64,000 nucleotides of DNA from positions 3,678,001-3,742,000 of the forward strand of contig NC_083517.1 in assembly GCF_032362555.1 (NCBI RefSeq). The letters are read 5' to 3'. The stretch comes from Amyelois transitella. Taxonomy: Eukaryota; Arthropoda; Insecta; Lepidoptera; Pyralidae. Each line of letters begins with the position of its first letter. Within the stretch, counting starts at the first letter, position 1. The position numbers were made by a program, and so were the translations under genes. Below are positions 11,538-22,202 of the stretch, piece by piece. The notes under the pieces are model-generated. The model did no database searches and was not told where the DNA came from. It saw nothing but the letters and a program-made list of their open reading frames with translations.

Positions 11538-12189
11538 AAGAAAAGGTCAACGAAAATATTACATTAATGGCAAGTTAAAAGATGTAGCTAAAAGATGTAC
11601 CTACCCCTTCGAGAAATCAAGAAAAGGCATTATTTATGTATGTGTGGTCTCTGTTCCAACAATGCCAGATATTGTCCAATCACACGCGTATAATAATATC
11701 TTATAAAAAAAAATATATCTTATACTTATATGCTGGTCTGAAAGAAAAAAAAAAACATAGTGCAAGCTGATTCCCTTCCACGCATATTGTTTTAGTAACT
11801 TTACCTCAATTACACCATTAAGTCATTCTTGACTTCGAATGCCTGAATCAGTTGACTCTGCCTACCCCATGAAAAAACGAGATATATGTATTTGTTTATG
11901 TACAGGAAAATATTTCATATAACATTTTAAATACAATAACGAGTAGTAGCATTAGTCAAATCTGGTATTTCGACATTAAGATTAATTGCAAAGCGAAATC
12001 ATAATTGCTTGCCAATTTTACGAATGTTTTACTAGGTACTAGTAGTATTTATGAAAGTGGTTATCGTAAATATACTATCAAGTTTAATTTATTTATCTAT
12101 AGCAAAATATGTCTTTGTTTAATTAGTAGTTATTTTTAATAATGAAATTGGGATATTCTGGTGTTAGTCCGAAATATCTACCCTTAAAC
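11538..12189. other. No gene; degraded repeat scraps
   Basis: Weak family B-like and A-like tails occur near 11590-11640 and 11850-11900 (ctctgcctaccccatg). The rest is AT-rich and unremarkable. Confidence 0.4.
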
Positions 12190-12270
12190 GTCGAGCGAAG
12201 GAAATTAGTATGCAGGGATCGTATTAAGTGAAAAAAATGTAGTTTCTTCCTTCTTCCAGCGTGATTTTAT
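12190..12270 (+). repeat. Diverged family B fragment
   Basis: Has gcgaaggaaattagtatgca and a final ccagcgtgattttat. The frame is destroyed. Confidence 0.5.
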
Positions 12271-14807
12271 CTTCTAGAACCTAAATCGCATTGGATTATG
12301 ATAAAAGTTGATGAATGTCCTATTACGACTTCCATATGAAAAAAATAAAGCGTTCTTGGCTTTAAAGATGTGTGATTTTGTGTATGGTGTAGGTATAGAA
12401 AATTTAAATAAATGTATATCCAATCGTGTGAAACTTGCCTAACATTTAGTATCTCTAGGTAACGCCTCGGGGATGTTCTATTACCAACTAATAGATTATC
12501 ACTGATCAGTCGATAGACAGTACCTATTTCAGAATTCGAGGCCATTGTTTTATATTGTTCTGTAATATCGTGTTATGCCATAATATTTTAATTTGGATGA
12601 ATTGAATTTTTACTGCGATCTGCAGCTTAAACGTTATTTGTGATAATATGGTACAAGTTTATTTAAGAATCTACGTAAGTACTAATGTTTATGTCAAATA
12701 TATAAAAACACTGTCTGATTGTCTGACTCTATATGGTTCTAGTGTGCTTTAAGAAATGATTTCTCAATACAAAATTAAAATGAAAATAGCGGGATTAATA
12801 ATTTTATGTCTACCGCCATTTACAAAAATATAATCGGAGCGCGACATCTATTGGCAAAAATAAATAAACATAAAATCTACTCAGCGCTTACACGCCAAGT
12901 CACGGAGGTCATTTCATTAAAGCGATGCATTTAATTCAATTCCAGGCAGGGCCAGGGGTAAAGATCGTGTAAGTTGGAACCGGCAACAATCCAGCATCGC
13001 ATTGAACAAATGATGTGCGAGATTCCCATAGGAAATAAATTTTGTGCTAAATTATAACGTGCTGCGGACGATTCCGCTATACATTGGCTATTCTTGTTGT
13101 TATTGGGTATAGAACATACATACAGTGTGTTCCTTTTACATTTGACATTTATTTTGATAATGTGTCTTCATTGTAAGTTTAGTGTGTAAGAAATATTTTA
13201 TTTTTTGATATTTAAATTTTTGTTCTTATTTGTGCCTAAATAAAAACTTTGACAGAAATTTTACCCAAATTATCATGTCTATTTTTTGTTGTGGCATCTT
13301 TTTCTTTTAACGTTCATAAAGAAGAATACACTGTCCACGAAAAAGAGAAACGTAAGTGCCTGTAACAATAAAGCACCATTATTATCTAGTAGATGTACCA
13401 AATTCAACACAATAAAATCATATAGCTGCGTAAATTCACGACTCTATAAAGATTACATTCTGTATCTCTTTATTTATTCGCGTGCCCTGGGTATAATACA
13501 TATTACATGTCCAAAGGTACACACCGCCCACGGCGTTTCTCGTAGAAACCAAACACATTATCACCTTAAAAACCATCATAAAACTGAACAAAGCGGCAAC
13601 CATTTTGAAACTTGTCGTTAGAAAAATAAGAGTGAGATTAGATTGGGATGAGAAGCTACTTAGGTAGTTTCGTATGGATCAAGTTTTAAGACGGGGTACA
13701 AAAATATAAAACAATTGCAGAAACATCAACGGACAGACAGACAAACCTCGACTTAGTTGACCTCCGTAGCTTCGCAGACAATGGCGTGTAGTGCTGGGCT
13801 AGGATTTACGGAAGCAACTGCCGTTCGTATATTTACAATAACAAGTGATTAAAGTTTATGAAAAAACATGCAGATTTTTTCTATTTGAATCTCAATCAGC
13901 TGAAAGAGGTTTTTAAGTTGTTTCGAGAATATTGGCTATGACAATTATGAGGGATAAATTATATTTTTAAAGGTGAATAATCCTTACTTATGTATGTATG
14001 TATACAATGTGTGGGTGTTTGTACAACTCCCGTAACATTTATGTGAACTCATGAAATACAGAGTGACTGACTGTTAGAAAAACGTATATACAGGCGAAAA
14101 CATTGGACTTAAAAATATAAATAAATAGAAAATTAAATAAGCTTTTGGATATCAGTGAAACAAAAATTTTTAAGAAAAAAATATACGAATGTCCATCATC
14201 CCCAAAACGGCGTTCCACAAAATTCATGTAGCTAATTGAGTTTACATTTTATTCGCAATTCTTTGATCAAATACTTTTATCTTAAATTTCCAAAGAAAAA
14301 GCAACGAACCTTACTTAGCCAATTAACGAGATACTTATTAACTTCTTCAATAAAGCTAAGTAGCTAACTTGACATATTTAGGTAAAAAAGTGAAAAGCCT
14401 CAATTTTCGCTGTGAAAGTGGATAAGCTCAATAAATCACAATAAAAACAATAAAGAATCATTTGAATTATTTCTACCGTAAGGAGATTTAGACTGTTAGA
14501 CAAAATTCTCACACAAAAAGCGATACCGTAATTACTGTGGTTCATATAAGGAATTGAAAACTTAGACACCCGAAAATCTCTTAATCAACCAGCTAGTTTG
14601 CTATAAGTTTTGATCAAGTGTTAAGTTTGAATAAACTATGGAGATAATGCCTTAGCAAGAGTTATTAGCGTGAAGAGATTTGCATTGTTCACCTATCAAT
14701 ATCGCATTTGAATTACCTAAAAATATTTCTTCATGCAAAAATGTTATAGCACCTTTTTTTGCTGACTCGACTTGTTTTATATTAAGAAGACGAAGATTTA
14801 TATCAGT
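12271..14807. other. 2.5 kb with no gene recognised
   Basis: A 111-codon open frame at 13286-13621 has no family resemblance and no splice context. A GC-richer patch lies at 12890-13000. A repeat-like run (gacagacagacaaacctcga) at 13733-13752 and an acctccgtagcttcgc piece at 13760-13775 suggest old TE debris. Confidence 0.4.
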
Positions 14808-14905
14808 ACGCCAAACAGCTGAATGTAGCTTATCAGTCTTTTCAAGACTGGTGGCTCGTTCTACCCAGCAAGGGATATAGACGTGACTATATGTATGTAC
14901 ACAAA
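14808..14905 (+). repeat. 3' third of family A
   Basis: Contains tatcagtcttttcaagactg, a gttctacccagcaagggat segment and a tatagacgtgactatatgta tail. Confidence 0.7.
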
Positions 14906-15542
14906 TTTCTTTTTCCTCTGACTTATACGAATCTAAGTGAACATCAGCTTTAAATTTTATGTATTTTCATCATCAATAAATATTTGTCAAAATTTATTTG
15001 AAAATCAAAGCAACCACAAAAACAGGCCCACATTACATAACCTAGAAAAATATTTAGTCTAACGATGCCTGATTTCACCAAACAATATTTACATAACAAA
15101 TTAATTATACATTGTCTGTCGTACAAAATGAAGTGTAATAACCGAGAAGTCAGTTTTATCTGCAAATTATTGAAAAAGTCATGCCTTAAGGTGCCGAGCG
15201 CAAAAAGTCAGCGGCGATAAGTAAATATCAAGATATTGGAGCCCTCGGATGAATGCCCTGGGGTTCCATTTGCTTGGTTGATTCAGAGCTCAGTTTTAGA
15301 AGTTTCTACTATGATTTTTTAAAGTATGTATAGTTGGTATTCTCTCGTCCACATTTCTATTCTTAGTTTGAGTAATTGTGAAGTTGACGTTATTGAAGAA
15401 AATGCTGCAGTGCAGTATGTTACCGCTTCTACTGCACTGATGACGCTTCTGAAGCCGCAGTGAACTTAGTTTTAAGTAATTTATTTGATGTCAACTAATG
15501 TTGTGAAACCATAAGATATGTCAAACAATAAGTGGGGTTAAT

Positions 15543-15826
15543 ATGTCCCATAATATACTAATATTATAAAGCTGAAGAGTTTGTTTGTTTGAACGCGCTA
15601 ATCTCAGGAACTACAAGTTCGAATTGACAAATTCTTTTTGCGTTTAATAGACCGTATATCGAGGAAGGCTTTAGGCTATATAATATCACGCTGCAACTAT
15701 AAGGAGCGAAGAAATAATGGAATATGTGAAAAAATACAGGGAAAATTATTCATCCTTGAGGGTTTCAATGATGCCCAAAATAACTCTACCACGCGGACGA
15801 AGTTGCGGGCACAGCTAGTAATGAAT
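15543..15826 (+). repeat. Near complete dispersed repeat (family H type)
   Basis: Starts with tactaatattataaagctga and ctaatctcaggaactac and ends with gcgggcacagctagtaatga. These are the two signature ends of a repeat found all over arthropod genomes. The 80-codon frame at 15638-15880 is a by-product. I do not know the transposon class. Confidence 0.6.
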
Positions 15827-16009
15827 AAAATTTTGAATTTGTATTTGAATATGTGGTCACAAAAACTCAATAATATTTGATGATTAATGATTATGATTAT
15901 GTGGTCACAAAGGTAATGACTTCGAATAATATCAATTTTTCCCCCTAATTTGTTTAGGCAAAAATAAGTTCAAGAGTACCCGAAACTGATGAGATTGCAG
16001 AATATAGTT

Positions 16010-16265
16010 TTGAATGTGAATGAAGCATGAATGATCGTTGCAAGTGGAAAGATGTAGTCTCTGCCTACCCTTCCGGAAAAGTGGTGGCATTATGTATGTA
16101 TGTGTTATCTTCTTGGCGTCGATTGTGTCCTGTTTATGAAGGAGTCCGAGGTCCGCTTGTGACCACGATCTTGAAGCGGGTAAGTCACGAGGCGATACCC
16201 GTCTGACTTCCGTAAACACTCCCGGGTATCGAACCCAGTTGAATGTGCAGGTTTCTTCACGACGT
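16010..16265. repeat. Family B fragment and a SINE-like piece in reverse
   Basis: Bases 16010-16105 are family B (gtagtctctgcctacccttc, then a TATG tail). Bases 16150-16265 contain tgaatgtgcaggtttcttca, the reverse complement of the family C core, next to GC-richer sequence I cannot place. Confidence 0.55.
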
Positions 16266-16565
16266 TTATCTAATGATTCTCCCGTAGGATTAGTAACAAA
16301 TGGGGAGGGACCCAGGTTTTTTTATGATCATGATCCATATTTAGGAATCTGCCATCTGACCAGATGGGGTCATGTGACCTTTCAGAGTATACGAATATTT
16401 CATGATTCCTATTAACTGTTTCAGAGGAGTTGTATAGAAAAATAATAATAAAATGATGTACAAGTATGTTTGATACTCTTCTGCAAAATAAACGTAATCA
16501 ATAATTTTGAAGACATCTTTAAGTGCAATTAACAACTATTTTATCAGGATAGGTGATTAATAACT

Positions 16566-16942
16566 TATGAACGTCTGTGGTCGAATCGGTGAAGTGCTCG
16601 GTTAAAATGCGTGATGCTCATAAAGACACAGGTTCGAATCCCAGACTGGCCAAATACCAATGATTTTATTTGAAGTTATGTACATTAGTTTGAAAACGAA
16701 CCGATGCTCTTACACCGAGGGAATATCATCGTGAGGAAACCTGCACATTCAGGCAACTGGATGTGTAACCATGGATCCAATATGGGTTAGGTTTACCTGT
16801 GAAGCGCGGAGTTCAGATGGGAATCGCTTCGTGTAAATGCCTGACTCATTGAATCCAAGATCTATTGTCAAAGGCATACCCCGGGCTCCTCTCCAGAGTG
16901 ATGAGGATGCAACTGGATCTAAAGCCAAAAGGAAGAAAAATA
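16566..16942 (+). mobile_element. Full-length tRNA-derived SINE (family C) with 15-bp target-site duplication
   Basis: The direct repeat aggtgattaataact flanks the element at 16551-16565 and 16943-16957, fixing a length of 377 bp. The head looks like a tRNA: an A-box-like tggtcgaatcggtgaagtgc and a B-box match in aggttcgaatcccagac, which would act as an internal RNA polymerase III promoter. The body has cgtgaggaaacctgcacatt and ggcataccccgggctcctct. The 3' end is purine-rich. It needs LINE enzymes to move. Confidence 0.9.
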
Positions 16943-16957
16943 AGGTGATTAATAACT

Positions 16958-17871
16958 GTGTATCAGGCTGAAGCAAGTAACAAACATTTGAATCTTTAAG
17001 ACCTGCCACTTAATCTTGAAGCCGTCATGTCTGTCTGTATATGGGCGCAGACTGTCGTTTCAATAGCGTTGGTTTGTTACCGTCAAGTCAGTGGAAACGG
17101 TATTGACGAAAGTTACCCACCCATACCATGTAGTTAGTATACATGATCACTCACTTTTTCCCGGAAGGGTAGGAAGAGGCTAGATACTCGTACTGCTAAA
17201 TTCTAAAACTATCCCCGCTTCTGTGTTTCCCGTTATCTAAAGCTGGGGGATTTTGAAGTCAAGAGTAAAAAGACTTTATTTGAGTTTTCGTACACCAACT
17301 TTTACCCCATATTACTTACCATCAGGCAGATCGAGGTCTTTGTTGCTAAGACCCTTGTTTTGATTTATCTTCATTCATCAATATTTTTATGTAAAGTTCA
17401 GAATGAACTGTCACGTAAGCAGCAAGTAACTTTATAAAAATTCTATTTATTTATATGTAGTTTTTTGACATCGCCGTCTCTGTCTCTACTTATATAGGAT
17501 AAAAAAGTGAGAGATAAATGTGTTAATAAATAATTTAGCGTATGGAACACCTTTATTAAGAGCTTTTAATGAAGGTAGCTCCTGATTTATTAAATGAATG
17601 TACAATGTAATAATTTTAACAGGCTTCGAAATATCCTCTTGTAAAATCCATTTAAAAATTGGTTCTGAAATTTCGTATTAACATTAAATATATTCAATTT
17701 ACAACAATTGGGTCACAACCATTTATTGTATAACAAATTCACTCTTTACTTACTTAAATTAAAGTTACGACATTTACGCAAAAAGTAGTATAAACCTGAT
17801 TCATAAATTACAAAGAACTTAAAAATCAGAGAATAGGTTAGACAGTTGCTTTACTATGTATCCGAAGAACT
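16958..17871. other. No gene recognised
   Basis: A reverse family B scrap (cccggaagggtaggaagagg) sits at about 17160-17180. Otherwise AT-rich DNA with nothing identifiable. Confidence 0.4.
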
Positions 17872-18045
17872 TGTAACCGTATTCCTCACGAGGTAGGCAG
17901 AGATCACAAAAAAACTGGAAGGCTACGTTTGGCCTGATTGCTTATTGATAAAAATGAGAATGAATGAACGAATGAAAATTCAGACAGTGATAGGTCACCA
18001 GCCCGTTGCCTATATGAAGAATCCCATTATTACAAGCCTTTTGCT
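17872..18045 (-). repeat. Diverged family A copy
   Basis: In reverse orientation: a degraded tail (cctcacgaggtaggcagaga), then agtgataggtcaccagcccg and gaagaatcccattattacaagcc. The head is missing. Confidence 0.6.
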
Positions 18046-18133
18046 AAATTAATGTAGCGTTCTATTCTAAAGTGGGAAAATACAGGGCAGAATTATAATT
18101 AGTACTTACTAAAATAATTATGTTTATCTCAGT

Positions 18134-18940
18134 ATGGGCCTTTTATTAGCACCCCTAAACGCAATTAGTGCTACCATCATACGTGGTAGATCGTGCCCAA
18201 TCGTTTCCTTATTGCCTCAGGTTGGTTCCCAGCTTGGTTCACGCAATCCTTATTATGTGCAGTTAGACGCACAAACGAGTGTCGGATTTGATATACATCT
18301 GTTGTGTCTAATTTTGTTACTTGGTTCCTTCTTACTGCGAAGGCCGATGGCCGAAGTTCAACCTCTAAAGTAGTATTTCAGTGATAGGTACTTAAAATAT
18401 CGTGGAAACATTTGTCAAATTTCAACGGAAGCGCATATTATAATTGCGAATATGTAGGAATTAAAATTTTAAAAAAATACAGAAAATATTTCACGTGTCA
18501 TCTAAACGTGACATTGGGCTAAAAACATTTGTTTAGGCGACAAAAAGCCTAATGGTTACCTATAATGAGAAGTATATGGGACTTAACGTAAGCCTGAGTG
18601 AATTTGATGTAAACTGACCTTTTCAGACAAAAACTGAATCCATTTGTCGGCTAAAAGATGTGATAAATCTTATAATTGCGGGGTCCAAACTGTCAGGACG
18701 TGGCATGACGTTGGACGAAGGAAGCCTGTTTTTTGCCTCCTGGAAGCCAGCTTTTTACCTCCTAATTTACATGGGAGGTTGTTACTGGATTGTCCACACC
18801 GATCCCCTCTGACGGCCATGACCGGAATCTATTGTAACACGACGGTAACTCGAATTGAATTCAATCGGGCAATGTTAAAAAACTTGACAAAAACTGTGAG
18901 AGTCGTTCAGCCATCACGTTCGGGTGACGAAAGAAACTGA
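18134..18940. other. GC-richer blocks of unknown nature
   Basis: Two blocks (about 18130-18370 and 18690-18920) are clearly less AT-rich than their surroundings. They contain open frames of 79 and 98 codons that I do not recognise. The second block carries inverted stretches around gcctcctggaag and cctcctaatttacatgggagg. They could be an old, unfamiliar transposon or retrogene remains. I saw no splice signals that would support exons. Confidence 0.3.
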
Positions 18941-20225
18941 GTTAAATGCGGAATGAAGACTATGAAGTTTTTATAATTAAAGTGTATTTTATTATTGTTG
19001 GGTATTAATATTTAATGATTGTCTTTTATTTTATCAACTGTTTCTTGTTAACAGAGTATCTGATCAGCTAGGACAATTATCGACTATTTAGTTGCCTGAA
19101 CGTATCTGACTATATCTGACTACTAACTATGAATTCCCCGTAAGGGAAAAATACGAAGAAATATGTAACGCATCAAGAATGATGCCTGCGCAAATTAAAA
19201 TTAACTCTGTCAAATATTGAATTTAAGAGTATTTTTAAACTAATAAACCTAGTATTATTATTTTTTATGATCAAGATTGAACCATCAGTACTATTTTTAA
19301 ATAATTCCACGTATAAAGTGAATAGCAGACTAGACGTAGATCTATTTAAAAGTCTGATCGTCTAAACAATAAATAGAGCTTTAATCAAATATAAATCAAT
19401 TATTCTTAACCTCTTTTTCTTTTCTCAAAATTAATATCAAAGAAATTATGTCCTTCATACATATCTGAATCTAACAACGTTTTATCTCTTCCTAATGATT
19501 ATTCATAATGATTTACAATTTACTCAATAATAATAAAAGTAATTAAAAATAAATGTTTCGCATCCATGTTTTGGGTCAGCTTTTCTTTTTCATCTTATTT
19601 TTTAAAGTGACATTGATGTGGTCCGATCAAAATTACCAGTAGGAGATATTGGTAATTTTGATCGTTGTCAACTGAATCATCAATGCTTATGGAGGCAACC
19701 TAAAAAGATAAATTATCATTTACTGTGTTTTATAAAATTAAACCTAACTACTTAAATATTTTGCTACATACCAACACCTTAATGTTAGCGCTTCCACTTA
19801 ACAACTCCATTAGGACAGCAGCTCATTGGCTGCATAAAAATAAGCGCATGCACGTATTTAGAACAAACCGTCGAAGTACATTTATTCAGAGTTTCGCTTT
19901 TTATATAATGTAGCTTTTTTTTTTTATTTTTGTGCCAAGGATGTAATATATGGCTGGTAATTTATGAATTTTTATTTTACTTATTTGAATTAATACATCA
20001 TGCAATATCATCGTCATCCTCAATTTTCTTATAACTTACAATTTACTCAATAAAACAATAAAAATGTAATCGCACTCATGCTGGAGTCAATAAAAACAAC
20101 AAATATCGATACTTACGATCGAATTACATTGTTTTACGCGTTGATTAGATGCATTCTTTTTCGTGGACGGGTTGAGGTCCAAAAATATACTTCCAAATCA
20201 AAACACATACAAATACATAGACCGT
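18941..20225. other. No gene recognised; one short hairpin
   Basis: AT-rich DNA. A perfect 15-bp inverted repeat lies at 19624-19638 / 19650-19664. Nothing else stands out. Confidence 0.4.
19624..19664. repeat. Perfect 15-bp inverted repeat with an 11-nt loop
   Basis: cgatcaaaattacca is followed after 11 nt by its exact reverse complement. The arm-loop-arm plan is like the hairpin at 1871-1919, but the sequence is unrelated. Confidence 0.75.
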
Positions 20226-20575
20226 GTTATTATAATGTTCTACGGGATAGACAACAAACAGTCTCGAAAAAACTGAAAGGCTACATACGTTCAGCTAAAT
20301 GGCTAATAATATAAATGTGAAAATGTTCTCTCTTGATTAATATTAATTTCAATTAAAGTTTTTCTTATTTATACCAATTACATTTATTTATATTTAGTCA
20401 TGTGGTCAAATAGTTGAGGGTTTAAAGGTATCACTCTTATAACGAATTCTAGATATGAAAAAGAAAATAATACATACATACATCTGAACGTGGTGAACGT
20501 GGTCAATCGTATCAAGACTGTTGGCTCTGTCTAACCCGTAAGAGATAGGGACGTGAATAAATATTTGTTCATGTG
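20226..20575. repeat. Two family A fragments in opposite orientation
   Basis: Bases 20226-20312 are a reverse fragment (acgggatagacaacaaacag ... gttcagctaaatggct). Bases 20484-20575 are a forward fragment (gaacgtggtcaatcgtatca, then actgttggctctgtctaac). Together they form a loose inverted pair. Confidence 0.6.
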
Positions 20576-20882
20576 TAAAAGTTCATTATGTTTTAGGTGA
20601 AACAAAAGAAGAAAAACCTAAGTGTAAGAAGATAACAATTCAACCTAAATCACAAGCATTAATGATAAGCGAACGAATGTTCCCAATAACACCGGACCTT
20701 TAGTATTAACCCAACAATTATATCGGAGGTATATTGGTCGTGATCGCATTACTTTCACTAGTTGTGAACACACATTATCCACGCCACGCCTCCACGCAAA
20801 TCTAATACCAACCAGCGATTCTCAAACTTTGAAAATCCTACTCCTACTTATATGAAAAATGCGAAAGTTTGTAAGAATACTA

Positions 20883-22200
20883 CTCTGTCAAGAAAGTAGC
20901 AGGAAAAGATCAATAATACACAAACTGTTTGTTATTCATCCAAATTTTTTTTATCACCTTCAAAATATGCTCCTTTAGAAACGATACACTTACGCCAACG
21001 AATAATCCAATCATCAAAACATTTTTTAAACGCTGTTTCCGGATTTGAGGTCAGTTCTCGCCGGGAATTCTCTTTTATGTCTTCTACCGATTGAAAACGG
21101 GTGCCACGAAGTGGTAATTTGAGTTTAGGAAAAAGAAAACAGTCGGCTGGAGCCATATCTGGTGAATATGGTGGTTGCTCGATGGTATTTGTTGAGTGTT
21201 TGGTTAAAAATTCGTTCACAATGATGGCCTTGTGCGAAGGTGCATTATCATGGTGCAAAATCCAAGAATTTTCTTTCCACAAATCTGGCCTTTTTCGTCG
21301 GATTTGCTCTCTTAAACGCCGCATAACACTCAAATAATATTCCTTATTTACCGTTTGACCTTCCGGCAAGAATTCCGAGTGCACAACACCGCGATAGTCA
21401 AAGAAAACAGTCAACATGACTTTGACTTTTGAACGACTTTGGCGTGGTTTTTTCGGTTTCGGTTCAGTTGGAAGGCGCCACTCCGAAGCTTGTTGACTAG
21501 TTTGCATGTCAAACTCGTAAACCCACGTCTCGTCACCAGTAACAATGCGTTTCATGAATGTTGGGTCGGAATTGACTCGTTCTAGCATGTCCTCAGCGAC
21601 TCTCATGCGATTGAGTTTTTGAAAAAAATTCAGGTCTTTTGGGACTAGCCGAGCGGCAACATGTTTCATACCCAAATTATTAGTTAAAATGGTACGGATC
21701 GACTCGTGAGATACAGAAAGTTCGGTGGCTATCTCTCTCAAAGTTGAATGAGGATTTTCAGTCACTATTTCCTTCACTTTTGCGATGTTAACTTCAGTTG
21801 CAGACGTTGATGGCCTACCAGAGCGAGGCAAATCTTCCATCACATCTCGACCGCTTTTGAGCGCTTTGTACCACTCATAAGCACGAGTTTTTGATAAAGT
21901 CGATTCACCGTAAGCCTTCTGTAACATTTTTAGTGACTCCGAACACGATATTCCATTGGCAATGCAAAATTTAAGACAAACTCTTTGTTCGATGTTTTTA
22001 TCCATTATGAAATTAGCAATACACACTAGATATGATATAACTAAAAATAGCACTGTATTTAATGTAAACAACGGATGCAACTCAAACTCCGTGCCAAAAT
22101 GGAAAACAGTTGTGCCAATCTAACAACAACAAAAAAAACAAAAATTTGAATTTGGAACCATAAATAAATAATCCATTCCCGATACTTTTCTGACTGAATG
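20883..22200 (-). mobile_element. mariner-family DNA transposon, apparently complete
   Basis: The element is about 1.32 kb, the usual mariner size. A TA dinucleotide flanks each end (20881-20882 and 22201-22202), as expected for TA-target insertion. The terminal inverted repeats at about 20883-20910 and 22173-22200 align at roughly 18 of 25 positions, with a 2-base gap near the outer end, so they have drifted or were never perfect. The transposase frame is uninterrupted. I see no host gene broken by the insertion. Confidence 0.92.
20932..22005 (-). CDS. mariner transposase, full length, 357 residues
   Basis: This enzyme would cut and paste its own element at TA sites using a DDE/D nuclease fold. 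The start is placed at the ATG at 22005-22003 (MDKNIEQRVCLKFC), which matches the usual mariner N-terminus; an upstream in-frame ATG would add 25 hydrophobic residues atypical for the family. The N-terminal helix-turn-helix region spans about residues 1-115, with the linker motif RSGRPS at 61-66 and RLVPKDL at 119-125. The catalytic residues are D158 in TGDETW, D253 in HHDNAPSH and D288 in YSPDMAPAD. There are 34 residues between the last two, the classic D,D34D. No stop or frameshift is visible, so it could still be active. I have not fixed the subfamily. Confidence 0.95.
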   Translation of the reverse strand: MDKNIEQRVCLKFCIANGISCSESLKMLQKAYGESTLSKTRAYEWYKALKSGRDVMEDLPRSGRPSTSATEVNIAKVKEIVTENPHSTLREIATELSVSHESIRTILTNNLGMKHVAARLVPKDLNFFQKLNRMRVAEDMLERVNSDPTFMKRIVTGDETWVYEFDMQTSQQASEWRLPTEPKPKKPRQSRSKVKVMLTVFFDYRGVVHSEFLPEGQTVNKEYYLSVMRRLREQIRRKRPDLWKENSWILHHDNAPSHKAIIVNEFLTKHSTNTIEQPPYSPDMAPADCFLFPKLKLPLRGTRFQSVEDIKENSRRELTSNPETAFKKCFDDWIIRWRKCIVSKGAYFEGDKKNLDE

Positions 22201-22202
22201 TA

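Noticed and set aside
13286..13621. 111-codon open frame as a gene
   Set aside because: Its composition is not protein-like, there is no splice or promoter context, and I found no motif. Frames of this length are expected by chance in 64 kb.
16575..16655. tRNA gene suggested by A-box and B-box-like motifs
   Set aside because: It is the head of a 377-bp SINE flanked by a 15-bp target duplication. I could not form a proper cloverleaf, and the other family C copies show the same head.
21101..21337. Plus-strand frame of 78 codons
   Set aside because: It is antisense to the mariner transposase coding region.
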